This document shows, one piece after another, positions 18,882 to 29,627 of a stretch of 64,000 nucleotides of DNA (within the stretch, counting starts at the first letter, position 1; each line of letters starts with the position of its first letter). The stretch is from an uncultured Oscillibacter sp. (GTDB lineage: Bacteria; Bacillota; Clostridia; Oscillospirales; Oscillospiraceae), in NCBI GenBank assembly GCA_905234565.1, contig CAJOHW010000001.1, positions 19,732-83,731 on the forward strand, given 5' to 3'. Position numbers and translations under genes: made by a program. Under the pieces are notes generated by a model that was not told the origin of the DNA, did not search any database, and saw nothing but the letters and a program-made list of their open reading frames with translations.

Positions 18882-20294
18882 TCACTCCAGGATATACACC
18901 GTGCAGGAGCGGCGGCCAAAGTTGTTCATGCCCTTGTAGCTCTCGAAATACAGGTCGATGATGTTGCCAAACACGCCCGTATCCTCCGCCACGCCGTAGC
19001 CGTACTCGTAGCCCTTGGCGACCACGTACATCTTGGTGCCCAGGGGGATGACCTTCTTGTCAACCGCGATGACGCCCTTGTGGACCGTGGTGCCGGTGGC
19101 GGTGATGGTCCCCACCTTGGGTTCGTCCTTGTTGTAGGCGGTGGCGGTCATGTTCTTAATATACTTATACCGGGCGGTTCTGCCGGACTGGAACACCAGA
19201 ATGCCGCTGCCGTCGCCGTTCTTGTGGACATCCACCAGGGTGTCCATAGGCAGGCTGGGATCCGGATTCTCCTTGAACGCGGGCTCCGGCTCGGGTTCCG
19301 GTTCCGGCTCCGGTTCGGGAGCGGGCGCAGGTTCCGGTTCGGGCTCAGGAGCGGGTTCCGGCTCCGGCGCGGGGGCAGGCTCCGGTTCGGGAGCGGGCGC
19401 GGGTTCCGGTTCCGCCACAGGCTCCGGTTCACTGACCGGCTCCGGCTCCGGGGCCAGGACCATGGTCACTTCTTCCTGCTTGGGCTCCTGTTTCGGTTCC
19501 TGTTTGGCTTCTTCTTTGGGCTCCGCCTTGGCGGGTTCCTTCGGGGCGCTGGCGGTATTGGCGGGATTCACGCTCTGCCAGGTGCCCGTGGACGCTTTCG
19601 GCGTCTCCTTGGCCTGGGCCGGGGCTGGCAGAAGCAGCTCTACCGCTCCCGCTTCCGCGGTGCCGTACTCTACAATCTCGTCCCTGGCGCTGTCGGACAT
19701 CTCCTCCACCAGGGTCCGGGCGACTTCCTCGCCCTGGGACCAAGTCACCTCATAGACACAGGTGTGGACGCCGTCCCGGCCCTCCTGGATGACCCGCTCC
19801 AAGCCCTCCGGCAGAAAGCTGTTGGGCCGGAGAATGGTGGCGTGGGGAGAGGATACGGTCTGGATCTCCCGGTAGGACACCGTCTCCCCGATTTCCAGTT
19901 TGGCGGTGTTGGTGTTGGACAGGTCCACCAGGACCATCTCCTCCGGGGAGACTTCCACCTGCAGCCGGTCCAGCAGGGTGGAGATCCGCTCCTGGCGGGA
20001 CTCCGCCGTCAGTTCCTCCACGCCGTTGCGCAGAATCGTGACGGCCTGGCCCCCAGCCAGGGCCACTTCCCGGCTGGTGCTCTCCTGGGATTCATAGACC
20101 ACCTGGGAGGAGAGATTGGAGCCATCCACGTCCTTGGTCAGGACGATGGCGGCGGTGTCCTCCGCGCCGGTAAAAATATACAGTGCGTCCGCCCAGCCTG
20201 TGGCGGAGAGCGCGAACAGCAGCACCGTTGCGACGGAGGAAACCGTCACCACATGGTGGAGCCAGGACAATCGCGCGGAATGGTTGTTTTTCAT
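18882..20294 (-). CDS. G5/3D-domain cell-wall protein with Glu-Pro-rich linker
   Basis: C-terminal 3D domain [11 protein letters not shown]...[18 protein letters not shown]...[17 protein letters not shown]; (EP)n/(AP) linker about 19268-19450. Confidence 0.9.
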   Translation of the reverse strand: MKNNHSARLSWLHHVVTVSSVATVLLFALSATGWADALYIFTGAEDTAAIVLTKDVDGSNLSSQVVYESQESTSREVALAGGQAVTILRNGVEELTAESRQERISTLLDRLQVEVSPEEMVLVDLSNTNTAKLEIGETVSYREIQTVSSPHATILRPNSFLPEGLERVIQEGRDGVHTCVYEVTWSQGEEVARTLVEEMSDSARDEIVEYGTAEAGAVELLLPAPAQAKETPKASTGTWQSVNPANTASAPKEPAKAEPKEEAKQEPKQEPKQEEVTMVLAPEPEPVSEPEPVAEPEPAPAPEPEPAPAPEPEPAPEPEPEPAPAPEPEPEPEPEPEPAFKENPDPSLPMDTLVDVHKNGDGSGILVFQSGRTARYKYIKNMTATAYNKDEPKVGTITATGTTVHKGVIAVDKKVIPLGTKMYVVAKGYEYGYGVAEDTGVFGNIIDLYFESYKGMNNFGRRSCTVYILE

Positions 20295-20409
20295 GATTCT
20301 TGCCTCCTGTCATGGGCCGCAAATTTCCAATGAATTGCAATTCATGGAAACTCTGGCGGCCGCCGGAAACCAGCTTGTTACTTTTGTTACCCTTTGAAAA
20401 ACTGGTGCA

Positions 20410-20438
20410 AGTATACACCCCATCCCCACTCTTGTCAA
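20410..20438 (-). promoter_or_regulatory. SigA promoter of 3D-domain gene
   Basis: Minus strand TTGACA - 17 nt - TATACT. Confidence 0.8.
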
Positions 20439-20624
20439 GGAAAAACGGCCTCACCCCGGGCCGATCCCCCACTTTTTTGCCTCCGGTGGGTCGAAAAATA
20501 GGAAAAATCTGTAATTCCCACATATTGACACAGCTAAAAATTACAATTCAGTTACAGGAACCGCGCCATTTTGTCACCATCCTATTCCGCCGCCGTTTTC
20601 CTGAGAATTCCCAAAGAACTCTCA

Positions 20625-20672
20625 AAAAACGATGCGCCGCAAGCCATTTTTTAGGCTTGCGGCGCAGTTTTT
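20625..20672 (-). terminator. Terminator (bidirectional-looking) after nucleoside phosphorylase gene
   Basis: tgcgccgcaagcc attttttа-type loop ggcttgcggcgca, T tract on both strands. Confidence 0.85.
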
Positions 20673-21439
20673 TACTTCTGTCGATCCCAGGTAATCAGGC
20701 GTTTCAAGCCCTCCACCCCCACCCGGACGGCGGCTTCGGTGTCCGTGCTCATGTCCTGGTCCAGTCCGGCGGCCTCCCGCTCCTGGTTCCACACCACATG
20801 GAAACAGGACCCGCAGCGACACCCCAGAGCCGCCGCTACCACGAACAGGGCCGCCGATTCCATCTCGCTGGCCTTGACCCCCAGACGTTTCCAGGCCTCC
20901 CAGCGCTCTTTCAGCATCCCGCTGACCGGGGAGGCGTCGGGGCTGTGCTGGCCGTAAAAGCTGTCCTTGCACTGGACCACTCCGGTGTGACAGGGCAGTC
21001 CCAAGTCCTTTGCCGCCTGGACCAGGGCGTTGGCCGCCTCCCAGTCGGACACGGCGGGGAATTCCGGCGGGGCGTATTCCAAACTGGTGTGCTCAAACCG
21101 CACGGCCCCCGTGGCCACCACAATGTCCCCGGACCGGACGTTCAAGTCAATTCCCCCGCAGGTGCCGGTGCGCAGAAAGGTGTCCGCGCCGCACTTGTGC
21201 AGTTCCTCCATGGCAATGGCGGCGGAGGGACCGCCGATGCCCGTGGAACAGGCGGTGACTTTCTCCCCCAGGAGATACCCGGTCCACACGTTGTACTCCC
21301 GGTTGCAGGCCACCTGCCGGGCGTCCTCAAACAGGGCGGCGATGGACGGCACCCGCCCCGGGTCCCCGGGCAGGATACAGTAGCGGCCCACATCCCCCTG
21401 CGTACATTGAATATGGAACTGTTTTTCCAAGGCTTGCAT
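20672..21439 (-). CDS. Nucleoside phosphorylase (uridine/purine phosphorylase family)
   Basis: [11 protein letters not shown]..., [32 protein letters not shown]. Confidence 0.93.
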   Translation of the reverse strand: MQALEKQFHIQCTQGDVGRYCILPGDPGRVPSIAALFEDARQVACNREYNVWTGYLLGEKVTACSTGIGGPSAAIAMEELHKCGADTFLRTGTCGGIDLNVRSGDIVVATGAVRFEHTSLEYAPPEFPAVSDWEAANALVQAAKDLGLPCHTGVVQCKDSFYGQHSPDASPVSGMLKERWEAWKRLGVKASEMESAALFVVAAALGCRCGSCFHVVWNQEREAAGLDQDMSTDTEAAVRVGVEGLKRLITWDRQK

Positions 21440-21460
21440 GGCGTGATCTCCTTTCTTCTC

Positions 21461-21778
21461 TCACCGGGGGCGGATCCGCACGGCGGTGCCGTAGGCCATG
21501 ACCTCCGCCGCGCTCTGCATGACGGAGGACGTGCCAAAGCGCACATTGACCACGGCGTCCGCTCCCAGTTTCTCCGCCTCCGCCGTCATACGGTCCAGGG
21601 CGATTTGCCGGGCCTTTTCCAGCATTTCCGTGTAATCGTGGATTTCCCCGCCTACGATGTTTTTCAGTCCTGCCAGAAAGTCCAGCCCCAGATGCACGGA
21701 TTGTACCGTGGTGCCCGTCACCAGTCCCAGGGCAGTGATCTCCTCCCCCGGGATGTGGTCGATGGTATAGAGTTTCAT
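21461..21778 (-). CDS. YbjQ family heavy-metal-binding domain protein
   Basis: LGLVTGTTVQS...GADAVVNVRFGTSSVMQSAAEVMAYGTAV. Confidence 0.93.
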   Translation of the reverse strand: MKLYTIDHIPGEEITALGLVTGTTVQSVHLGLDFLAGLKNIVGGEIHDYTEMLEKARQIALDRMTAEAEKLGADAVVNVRFGTSSVMQSAAEVMAYGTAVRIRPR

Positions 21779-21821
21779 AAAGCGCCCCCCTTTGGCTTCT
21801 ATGCGTGCCGCAAACCCGTGT

Positions 21822-24209
21822 TTATTTCAGCGTCACCACCGTGACGCCGCTCTCCCCTTCTCCGTAGACCCCTAAGCGGAAACTCTTCACCGCCTTATTA
21901 CGCTTGAGCATGGCGTGGACCGCCTTGCGCAGGGCTCCGGTGCCCTTGCCGTGGATGATGGTGACGGTGTCCAGGTGCCCCAGGACGGCGGCGGACAGGA
22001 AGTTCTCCACCACTCCCTCCGCCTCAATGGTCTCTAAGCCCCGGATGTCCAGTTCTTTGGCAGCGGCGGTCCGCAGAGGCCGGATGCCCCCGGAGGAACC
22101 GGACCCCGCCGGCTTCTTCCGGGACGCCGGCCCTTCCAGCAGCCGCACTTCCTCCGCCCGCACCTGTAAGGCCATGGCTCCGGCCTGAAGGCGCAAGGTG
22201 CCGTTGTCCCCCACGCTGAGGACCTCCGCCGGGGTCCGGACGCCGGGGATCTCCACCAGGTCTCCAGGCCGGATGGGCCGGGAGGGTTTGGGAATGGGCT
22301 CCGCCTGGGGGTCCGGCGCACCGATGGCCGCCTCCGCCTCGTTGAGTTTCCGCCGCAGTTCCGCCCGGGCCTCGTTGGGGTCCGCCCCAGACCGCTGTGC
22401 CCGCTCCTGGGCCTTTCGCAGGGCGTCCAGTTCGGCAAACACCTGGTCCGCCGCGGACCGGGCGTCCCGCACAATCCGCTTGGCCTCCGCCTCTCCCCGG
22501 CTCCGGGCGTGGTCCTTGGCCCGCTCCATCTGTTCCCGGAACTCCCGGGCCTTCCGGGCGTCCTCCTCCCGCTGCAAGTACAGCCGCTCCGCCGCCGCCT
22601 CCCGCTTCTCTAAAGCCTGCCGCTTCTCCTCCAACTGGGTCAGGATATCCTCAAAGCGCAGACTGTCCCCGCTCATGTGGGACTGGGCGTCGGCAATCAG
22701 TTCCTCCGGCAGTCCCAGCCGCCGGGAGATGGCAAAAGCGTTGGATTTCCCCGGAATCCCGATGATCAGCCGGTAGGTGGGGGCCAGGGTCTCCACGTCA
22801 AACTCACAGGAGGCGTTTTCCACCCCCGCCGTGGTCATGGCAAAGGTCTTTAACTCCGCGTAGTGGGTGGTGGCGGCGGTGCGGGCCCCTAACGCCCGGA
22901 CGTGCTGGATGATGGCAATGGCCAGGGCCGCCCCCTCCACGGGATCCGTCCCCGCCCCCAGTTCGTCAAAGAGCAGTAAGCTTTCGCTGTCCGCCTCCCC
23001 TAAGATCGACACAATGTTGGTCATGTGGGCGGAGAACGTGGACAGGCTCTGCTCAATGCTCTGCTCGTCCCCGATGTCCGCCAGTACCCGCTCAAAGACG
23101 GACAGGGAACTCTGGTCCCCCGCCGGAATGTGGAGGCCGCACTGGGCCATGAGAATCAGCAGGCCCAGGGTTTTCAGGCTGACGGTTTTGCCCCCAGTGT
23201 TGGGTCCCGTGATGACTAAGGTGTCAAACTCCTCCCCCAGGGAGAGGTCAATGGGCACCGCCGCCTTGGGGTCCAGCAGGGGATGCCTTGCCCGGCGGAG
23301 ACGGACGCCCCCGTCCCGGCGGAGTTGTGGCCGGACGGCATCCATGGCATAGGACAGCTGTCCCCGGGCGAACACGCAGTCTAAGCGCACCAGCAGTTCA
23401 TAGTCGCTCTCGATGCCCTGGCGGTGGGCGGCGGCATCGGCGGACAGTTCCGCCAAAATCCGGTCAATCTCCCGCTGTTCCCGGGCCTGCCACTCAATCA
23501 GCTCGTTGTTGGCCTGGACCACTCCCATAGGCTCCACAAACACCGTGGCCCCGGAGGAGGACACATCGTGGACCAGCCCCGGCATGGCCCCCCGCTGCTC
23601 CGCCTTCACCGGTACCACAAACCGCCCGTCCCGCTGGGTGATGATGGCCTCTTGCAAGATCCGGGAGTATGAGGAAGATGAGATGATCCGCTGTAAGATC
23701 TGCCGCCCCTTGGACTGGGCCGCCCGCATATGCCGCCGGATGTCCGCCAGTTCCGCGCTGGCCCCATCCGCAATGGTGTCCTCATCCACAATGCAGCGGC
23801 GGATCTTCTCCTCTAAGAAACGGTTGCCCTGTAAGGCCAGAAACCAGCCGTCCAAGGCGGTTTTTTCCTCCGACTGGCTGTTATAGTAGCTCCGGGTGGA
23901 CCGGGCGGCGGTCAGAACCCCCGCCACAGCCAACAGTTCCCGGGTGTTCAGGCTTCCGCCCCGATCCGCCCGCTCCAAAATCTCCGCCACCCGCCGGACC
24001 CCGTAGAAGGACGGACTGCCGTGGAGGCCGATCATGTTCCGGGCGGCGTCCGTCTCGTCTAAAAGCTGCTCCACCTCCGCCGCCTCCGTCTCCGGACGCA
24101 GGGCAAGACAGCGGGCCTTGGCATCGTCGCTCCGGGCCTGATCCGCCAGCAGTTCCAGCACCCGGGGCAGTTCCAGGGTGCGGATGGATTTCTCAAACAG
24201 TTCGCTCAT
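21822..24209 (-). CDS. mutS2: Endonuclease MutS2
   Basis: ITGPNTGGKTVSLKTLGLL; C-terminal Smr domain LDIRGLETIEAEGVVENFL...IIHGKGTGALRKAV. Confidence 0.96.
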   Translation of the reverse strand: MSELFEKSIRTLELPRVLELLADQARSDDAKARCLALRPETEAAEVEQLLDETDAARNMIGLHGSPSFYGVRRVAEILERADRGGSLNTRELLAVAGVLTAARSTRSYYNSQSEEKTALDGWFLALQGNRFLEEKIRRCIVDEDTIADGASAELADIRRHMRAAQSKGRQILQRIISSSSYSRILQEAIITQRDGRFVVPVKAEQRGAMPGLVHDVSSSGATVFVEPMGVVQANNELIEWQAREQREIDRILAELSADAAAHRQGIESDYELLVRLDCVFARGQLSYAMDAVRPQLRRDGGVRLRRARHPLLDPKAAVPIDLSLGEEFDTLVITGPNTGGKTVSLKTLGLLILMAQCGLHIPAGDQSSLSVFERVLADIGDEQSIEQSLSTFSAHMTNIVSILGEADSESLLLFDELGAGTDPVEGAALAIAIIQHVRALGARTAATTHYAELKTFAMTTAGVENASCEFDVETLAPTYRLIIGIPGKSNAFAISRRLGLPEELIADAQSHMSGDSLRFEDILTQLEEKRQALEKREAAAERLYLQREEDARKAREFREQMERAKDHARSRGEAEAKRIVRDARSAADQVFAELDALRKAQERAQRSGADPNEARAELRRKLNEAEAAIGAPDPQAEPIPKPSRPIRPGDLVEIPGVRTPAEVLSVGDNGTLRLQAGAMALQVRAEEVRLLEGPASRKKPAGSGSSGGIRPLRTAAAKELDIRGLETIEAEGVVENFLSAAVLGHLDTVTIIHGKGTGALRKAVHAMLKRNKAVKSFRLGVYGEGESGVTVVTLK

Positions 24210-24982
24210 GAAGGTTTCTCCATACTTCCCGGCCGTTCCAAACTCCGGTAAAACTCCAAAGAGCGGAAGTTCCGCTCCAACTGTGCCATTAAAAACGCCT
24301 CCGCCGCAGCGCCCAGACGCTGTAACGCCTCCGGGCCTAAGCGCACAGAGTACAACCGCCGGTCGTCCCCGTAGACGGCGTGGCGCAGAGCCGCCAGGGC
24401 GTCCGGGCCAAGGGGGAGTCCCCGCCGGTTCCCCCCGCAGGTCCCGCAGCACACCACCCCCTGCACCGGGTCCAGCACCGGATCCACGGGATCGATCTTT
24501 CCGCAGCAGGCGCACTCGCTTGCCAAAGGCTCATACCCCGCCAGGCACAGAAACCGCAGTTCAAAGAGGGGTTTCACCAGTTCCGGCGGTTTCCGAAGGG
24601 TCCCTAAGGCGTACAGGCCGTTCAGCAGGTGCCGCAACAGGTCCCGGGCGGGGACTTCCTCCATGGAAACAGATTCCGTCAGTTCCGCGAAATAGAAGCC
24701 CAAGGACAGGGCCCCCAACTCCTGCCGCAGTCCCGGGAACAGTTCGATGGTGGAGCCCTCATGGGCGTAGTACCAGTTTCCCCGGTGGTACAAGGTCCAC
24801 TCCGAATAGGCCAGAGGCTGGGCGCTGGCGGCGTAGGGACAGCGCTTGCGCCGCAGATTCCGGGCCAGGACGGAGATCTTTCCCCGGTCCTCTGACAGCA
24901 CCGTCAAAATCTTATCCGCGTCCCGGAAGGGCGTCTCCCGCAGGACAATGCCCCGGGTGACAATATAGGGCGTGTCCGCCAT
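24206..24982 (-). CDS. recO: DNA repair protein RecO
   Basis: GIVLRETPFRDADKILTVLSEDRGKISVLARNLRR; zinc-finger Cys cluster CACCGKID...CCGTCGG. Confidence 0.94.
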   Translation of the reverse strand: MADTPYIVTRGIVLRETPFRDADKILTVLSEDRGKISVLARNLRRKRCPYAASAQPLAYSEWTLYHRGNWYYAHEGSTIELFPGLRQELGALSLGFYFAELTESVSMEEVPARDLLRHLLNGLYALGTLRKPPELVKPLFELRFLCLAGYEPLASECACCGKIDPVDPVLDPVQGVVCCGTCGGNRRGLPLGPDALAALRHAVYGDDRRLYSVRLGPEALQRLGAAAEAFLMAQLERNFRSLEFYRSLERPGSMEKPS

Positions 24983-25069
24983 GGCGTCCCCTCCTGTTCT
25001 CCCCCTATTCTACCACGCCATACCCAAAACCGCAACAGGAATCAAAACCTCTCTATGCGTTCCGGACGC

Positions 25070-25108
25070 AAAAGCAGCCTCTGTCCCTTGCGGGACGAGA
25101 CTGCTTTT
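25070..25108 (-). terminator. Terminator at the 3' end of the ribosomal operon
   Basis: aaaagcagcctctgtccc ttgc gggacgagactgctttt. Confidence 0.8.
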
Positions 25109-25142
25109 CCTGTATTCCCGATGGTCCCCGGGACGCTTCCGG

Positions 25143-25484
25143 TTATACCAGTTCGATGACCGCGGTTTCGGCGGCGTCGCCCCGGCGGACCCCCGTGCGG
25201 ACAATGCGGGTGTAGCCTCCCTGGCGCTCCGCGTATTCCGGGGCGATCTCCTGGAACAGCTTCTTGCACACATCCTCCCGGGTGATGAAGGCCATGGCCT
25301 CGCGGTACGCGGCCAGATCGCTCTTCTTGCCCAGGGTAATCATCTTCTCGGCTAAGGGTTTGATCTCCTTGGCCCGGGTGACGGTGGTCTCCATCCTTCC
25401 CCGGCCCAGGAAATCCGTCACCTGCTGGCGCAGCATGGCCATGCGCTGGTCAGTGGGCTTGCCGAGCTTGCGGTTCTTAGGCAT
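25143..25484 (-). CDS. rplQ: 50S ribosomal protein L17
   Basis: [26 protein letters not shown]. Confidence 0.96.
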   Translation of the reverse strand: MPKNRKLGKPTDQRMAMLRQQVTDFLGRGRMETTVTRAKEIKPLAEKMITLGKKSDLAAYREAMAFITREDVCKKLFQEIAPEYAERQGGYTRIVRTGVRRGDAAETAVIELV

Positions 25485-25572
25485 TTCCATCTCCTCCTGT
25501 CTGGGACAGCGCCTCACGCCCTGCCCCGGAATGGCGCGGAACCACCAACTGTCCCGCGCATATCATCGCCGG

Positions 25573-26526
25573 TCAGGTGGCGGCCTCCTCATCGGCAAGA
25601 TGCAGGCCCATCATTTCCAGCTTGTTGATCACTTCTTCCAGGGACTTCCGCCCCAGATTCCGTACCTTCATCATCTCATCTTCCGTCTTGGAGATCAGGT
25701 CCTCCACGGTGTTGATGTTGGCCCGCTTCAGGCAGTTGAAACTGCGCACGGACAGATCCAGTTCCTCAATGGTCATTTCCAGCACTTTGTCCCGCTGGGC
25801 CTCCGCCTTCTCCACCACCGTGGGACGGGTGCCCACGTTGTCGGACAGGTCCGTAAAGAGCATGAAGTGGTCGCAGAGAATCTTCGCCCCTAAGGACACG
25901 GCATCCCGGGCGGAGATGGTGCCATCGGTCCACACTTCTAAGGTCAGCTTGTCGTAGTCGCTGGACGTGCCCACCCGGGTAGGCTCCACGGTGTAGTTCA
26001 CCTTCCGCACCGGCGTGTAGATGGAGTCCACGGCGATGACGCCGATGATGGTCTGCTGGGGCTTGTTCCGGTCCGCGTTCACATAGCCCCGGCCATGGGA
26101 CAGGGTAATCTCCATGTTCAGGGACGCGCCGGTGTCCAAAGTGGCGATGTGCATCTCCGGGTTCAGGATCTCCACCTCGCCGTCGGCCTTGATGTCCCCG
26201 GCGGTCACTTCACAGGGGCCGGTGGCCTCAATGTAGACCGTCTTAACCGTGTCGCTGTGGAGTTTCGTCAGGAGGCCCTTGATGTTCAGGACAATCTCCG
26301 TCACGTCCTCCTTGACGCCGGGAATGGTGGAGAACTCGTGCTGTACCCCGGCGATCTTAATCGTGGTAGGCGCTGTGCCCGGAAGAGACGAGAGCATGAT
26401 GCGGCGCAGGGCATTGCCCAGCGTGGTTCCGTAGCCCCGCTCCAGGGGTTCCACCACATACCGTCCATAGGTCGCCTCCCCAGGGGTCTCAATGCAGGAG
26501 ATCTGGGGCTTTTCAATTTCGATCAT
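25573..26526 (-). CDS. rpoA: RNA polymerase alpha subunit
   Basis: MIEIEKPQI...[22 protein letters not shown]-terminal [16 protein letters not shown]. Confidence 0.98.
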   Translation of the reverse strand: MIEIEKPQISCIETPGEATYGRYVVEPLERGYGTTLGNALRRIMLSSLPGTAPTTIKIAGVQHEFSTIPGVKEDVTEIVLNIKGLLTKLHSDTVKTVYIEATGPCEVTAGDIKADGEVEILNPEMHIATLDTGASLNMEITLSHGRGYVNADRNKPQQTIIGVIAVDSIYTPVRKVNYTVEPTRVGTSSDYDKLTLEVWTDGTISARDAVSLGAKILCDHFMLFTDLSDNVGTRPTVVEKAEAQRDKVLEMTIEELDLSVRSFNCLKRANINTVEDLISKTEDEMMKVRNLGRKSLEEVINKLEMMGLHLADEEAAT

Positions 26527-26574
26527 GCGGTTATACCCTCCTTCCTCTTCTGATATCCGCGTCAAAAAGTTTTC

Positions 26575-26648
26575 CTCGCGTTCTAAAAGATTTTCCGGAT
26601 CTCAAGTCTCTGGCACGGCAGCCAGCAACAAATCTTATCGCTCACGAG
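26575..26648 (-). repeat. 74-bp palindromic repeat, copy A (rpsD-rpoA spacer)
   Basis: Minus: CTCGTGAGCGATAAGATTTGTTGCTGGCTGCCGTGCCAGAGACTTGAGATCCGGAAAATCTTTTAGAACGCGAG; aligns without gaps to copies B-D. Confidence 0.85.
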
Positions 26649-26760
26649 TACAGGCACCCGGACCGGCTGTCCGGGGCCCAAAGCCCTTCCCGACGCGGGT
26701 ATATCCGCGCCGCCGGAATGCCCCGGCGGCTTTGTTTGCCGCGCATGAGGGTATCCGGGG

Positions 26761-27363
26761 TTACTTCGAGTACAACTCCACGATCAGGTGCTCTTCCACG
26801 GGCACGTCGATATCCTCCCGGGCGGGAAGGCGGGTGACGGTGCCTTTCAGGCCGTTCTTCTCCCGCTCCATCCAGGCCGGCAGCAGAAACACCGGGGCGT
26901 CCTGGCCCAGGAGCCGCTTGAAAATCGGGGACGTGCGGCTGCTCTCCGCCACTTCGATCACGTCTCCGGCCTTCACCAAATAGGACGGAATGTCCACCTT
27001 CCGGCCGTTCACCGTGAAGTGGCCGTGGTTCACCAGCTGGCGGGCCTGGCGGCGGGTCATAGCAAAGCCCATGCGGTAGACCACGTTGTCCAGGCGGCGC
27101 TCCACCGTAATGAGCAGGTTGTCGCCGGTACGGCCCGGGGCCGCGGCGGCGGACTCGTAATAGGAGCGGAACTGCTTTTCCAGCACGCCGTAGATGAACT
27201 TGACCTTCTGCTTCTCGTTCAACTGGATGCCGTAGTCGCTCTTCTTCCGGCGCATCTGGCCGCCGGGATTGCGTTTGGTGGTCTTTTTCGCGTACCCCAT
27301 CACAGCGGGAGAGATGCCCAGAGCCTTGCAGCGCTTGGCGACCGGCTGCATATTCTTAGCCAT
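26761..27363 (-). CDS. rpsD: 30S ribosomal protein S4
   Basis: [40 protein letters not shown]. Confidence 0.97.
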   Translation of the reverse strand: MAKNMQPVAKRCKALGISPAVMGYAKKTTKRNPGGQMRRKKSDYGIQLNEKQKVKFIYGVLEKQFRSYYESAAAAPGRTGDNLLITVERRLDNVVYRMGFAMTRRQARQLVNHGHFTVNGRKVDIPSYLVKAGDVIEVAESSRTSPIFKRLLGQDAPVFLLPAWMEREKNGLKGTVTRLPAREDIDVPVEEHLIVELYSK

Positions 27364-27383
27364 AGTGTCCTCCTTACAGTCTA

Positions 27384-27788
27384 TTACACGCGGCGGCGCT
27401 TCGGGGGGCGGCAGCCGTTGTGGGGAATGGGGGTGACATCCTTGATCATGGTCACTTCCAGACCCACCGCCTGCAAGGCGCGGATGGCGGCTTCCCGGCC
27501 CTGTCCGGGGCCTTTCACGTAGACTTCCACGGTCTTGAGTCCGTGCTCCTGAGCCGCCCGGGCGGCGGTCTCCGCCGCGGTCTGGGCCGCGAAGGGAGTG
27601 GACTTCTTGCTGCCCCGGAAGCCCAGGCCGCCGGAGGAGGCCCAGGAGATGGCGTTGCCCTGGGTATCGGTCACGGTAACCATGGTGTTGTTAAAGGAAG
27701 AACGGATATGGACCTGCCCACGCTCGATGTTCTTCCGCTCGCGGCGGCGGCGGATGACCTTCCGCCCGCCGGTCTTTGCTGCTGCCAT
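27384..27788 (-). CDS. rpsK: 30S ribosomal protein S11
   Basis: [44 protein letters not shown]. Confidence 0.98.
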   Translation of the reverse strand: MAAAKTGGRKVIRRRRERKNIERGQVHIRSSFNNTMVTVTDTQGNAISWASSGGLGFRGSKKSTPFAAQTAAETAARAAQEHGLKTVEVYVKGPGQGREAAIRALQAVGLEVTMIKDVTPIPHNGCRPPKRRRV

Positions 27789-27803
27789 ACGGGTTCTCCC
27801 TCC

Positions 27804-28169
27804 TTACTTCTTCTTGTTGGCGATGGTCTTCTTGGGACCTTTCCGGGTCCGGGCGTTGGTCTTGCTGCGCTGGCCCCGTACCGGAAGCCCCCGGCGGTGC
27901 CGGATGCCACGATAACAGCCGATTTCGCTCAGCCGCTTGATGTCCAGCGCGGTCTGGCGGCGCAGATCGCCTTCCACCGTGTAGTCCTCCATGGCGTCAC
28001 GGAGTTTCTGTTCGTCCTCGCCGCTGAGGTCCTTCACCCGGATGTCCGGGTTCACCCCCGTCTTCGCCAAAATGTCCTGGGCGCTCTTTCTGCCAATGCC
28101 GTAGATATAGGTCAGGCCGATTTCAATGCGCTTTTCCTTCGGCAGGTCGATACCGGCAATACGTGCCAT
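27804..28169 (-). CDS. rpsM: 30S ribosomal protein S13
   Basis: [30 protein letters not shown]. Confidence 0.98.
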   Translation of the reverse strand: MARIAGIDLPKEKRIEIGLTYIYGIGRKSAQDILAKTGVNPDIRVKDLSGEDEQKLRDAMEDYTVEGDLRRQTALDIKRLSEIGCYRGIRHRRGLPVRGQRSKTNARTRKGPKKTIANKKK

Positions 28170-28198
28170 ATTGTTCATGCACCTCCAAAACTCAACTC

Positions 28199-28312
28199 TC
28201 AGCCCTGTCTCTGCTTATGCTTGGGATTTTCGCAAATCACCATGACCCGCCCCTTCCGGCGGATGATCTTGCACTTCTCGCACATGGGCTTTACGGACGG
28301 TCTCACTTTCAT
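28199..28312 (-). CDS. rpmJ: 50S ribosomal protein L36
   Basis: [37 protein letters not shown]. Confidence 0.97.
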   Translation of the reverse strand: MKVRPSVKPMCEKCKIIRRKGRVMVICENPKHKQRQG

Positions 28313-28355
28313 GGTCTGTCTTCCTTTCCGCTCTTCGCGTTCGGCTGGGCGGATC

Positions 28356-28574
28356 TCACTTGCTCCGCCAGGTGATCCGGCCGCGGGTAAGGTCATAGGG
28401 AGACATTTCCACTGTGACTCTGTCACCGGGCAGAATCCTGATGAAATTCATTCTGAGTTTTCCGGAAATATGGGCCAGGATCTGGTGCCCGTTTCCTATG
28501 TCAACTTTGAACGTCGTGTTGGGCAGGGCCTCTACCACGACGCCCTCCACCTCGATCATATCGGATTTTGCCAA
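28356..28574 (-). CDS. infA: Translation initiation factor IF-1
   Basis: [70 protein letters not shown]. Confidence 0.98.
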   Translation of the reverse strand: MAKSDMIEVEGVVVEALPNTTFKVDIGNGHQILAHISGKLRMNFIRILPGDRVTVEMSPYDLTRGRITWRSK

Positions 28575-28577
28575 ACG

Positions 28578-28859
28578 TCATCCCTCCTGCTCCGCGGCCG
28601 CGCGGTAGGCCGCAAGGGTCCTGCGGAGTTCACTGTTGGTCAGTTTCCCCCCGCCCCTGATTTTCCTGGAAAGCCGCGTCTCCTGCTCCGCCGCCACAAA
28701 GCTCACGTGCCGCCGCTTTTTCCGCTTGGGCGACTCCAGCTTCCGGCCCTTCCCGTCCGCCAGCAGCAGGTACTCTCCGTCCACATCCAGAACCACGAAC
28801 AGTTTCCCGCTGTCCCTGCCGGCCTGGGACCGGACGATGTTGGATTTTTCGATCTCCAT
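28578..28859 (-). CDS. KOW/L14e-like domain protein
   Basis: MEIEKSNIVRSQAGRDSGKLFVVLDVDGEYLLLADGKGRKLESPKRKKRRHV; located between map and infA (an alternative start is at 28874). Confidence 0.85.
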   Translation of the reverse strand: MEIEKSNIVRSQAGRDSGKLFVVLDVDGEYLLLADGKGRKLESPKRKKRRHVSFVAAEQETRLSRKIRGGGKLTNSELRRTLAAYRAAAEQEG

Positions 28860-28870
28860 AGGCCCCTTCG

Positions 28871-29623
28871 TCATATGGCCGGGGCCGTGAGAATCTCCGG
28901 CTCCCCGTCGGTAATGAGGATCGTGTTCTCATAGTGGGCGGAGAGTTTCCCGTCCGCCGTGACCACGGTCCAGTCATTGGAAAGCTTGGCGACGCCGTAG
29001 GTTCCCGCGTTGATCATAGGTTCCACCGCCAGCACCATGCCCCGCAGGAGCCTGGGCCCCCGGCCGGGGGTGCCGAAATTGGGAACCTCCGGCGGCTCAT
29101 GGAGCTGGGTGCCCACACCGTGGCCCACGTACTCCCGGACCACGCCGTAGCCAAAGCTCTCCGCGTAAGTCTGGACCGCGGCGGAGATGTCCCCCAGGCG
29201 CTTTCCCTGCCGGGCGTTGCGGATGCCCTCAAAGAAGCTCTGGCGTGTGACTTCGATGAGCTTCAAGGCCTCCGGGGACACCTTGCCGCAGGGGAACGTG
29301 GCGGCGCAGTCGCCGTGATAGCCGTCGATGAGGGCTCCCACGTCGATGCTGACGATGTCCCCCTCTTCCAGGCGGCGCTTGCCGGGGATGCCGTGGATGA
29401 TCTCTTCGTTGACGCTGATGCACACGCTGGCGGGGAAGCCGTTGTAGTGGTAGAAGGACGGCACCGCCCCTTCCCGGCGGATGAACCGGTCCACTGCCCG
29501 GTTGATCTCTCCGGTGGTAACCCCGGGGCGCACCATCTCCCCCGCCAGCGCCCGGGCCGCCGCGGTGATCTTCCCGGCCCGGCGCATAAGCTGAATCTCG
29601 TGGCTGGATTTGAGGCTGATCAT
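28871..29623 (-). CDS. map: Methionine aminopeptidase type I
   Basis: ISVNEEIIHGIPGKR, GYHGDCAATFPCG, YVGHGVGTQLHEPPEVPNFG. Confidence 0.98.
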   Translation of the reverse strand: MISLKSSHEIQLMRRAGKITAAARALAGEMVRPGVTTGEINRAVDRFIRREGAVPSFYHYNGFPASVCISVNEEIIHGIPGKRRLEEGDIVSIDVGALIDGYHGDCAATFPCGKVSPEALKLIEVTRQSFFEGIRNARQGKRLGDISAAVQTYAESFGYGVVREYVGHGVGTQLHEPPEVPNFGTPGRGPRLLRGMVLAVEPMINAGTYGVAKLSNDWTVVTADGKLSAHYENTILITDGEPEILTAPAI

Positions 29624-29627
29624 GCGT

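Noticed and set aside
19080-20333. 417-aa Gly/Arg/Phe-rich ORF, and the 204-aa [12 protein letters not shown] at 19141-19755 (+)
   Set aside because: Silk-like repeats are merely the complement of the EP-encoding repeat of the real 3D-domain gene.
20300-21844. 514-aa ORF on + strand
   Set aside because: Antisense to the nucleoside phosphorylase and ybjQ genes; low-complexity translation and covers a terminator.
26700-26740. GCCGCCGGaatgccCCGGCGGC + TTTGTTT as a terminator
   Set aside because: The T-rich side is on the plus strand, whereas the surrounding operon is transcribed on the minus strand; it has no T tract in the relevant direction.
27420-28934. 504-aa ORF on + strand across rpsK-rpsM-rpmJ-infA
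   Set aside because: Runs antisense through four conserved ribosomal-operon genes.
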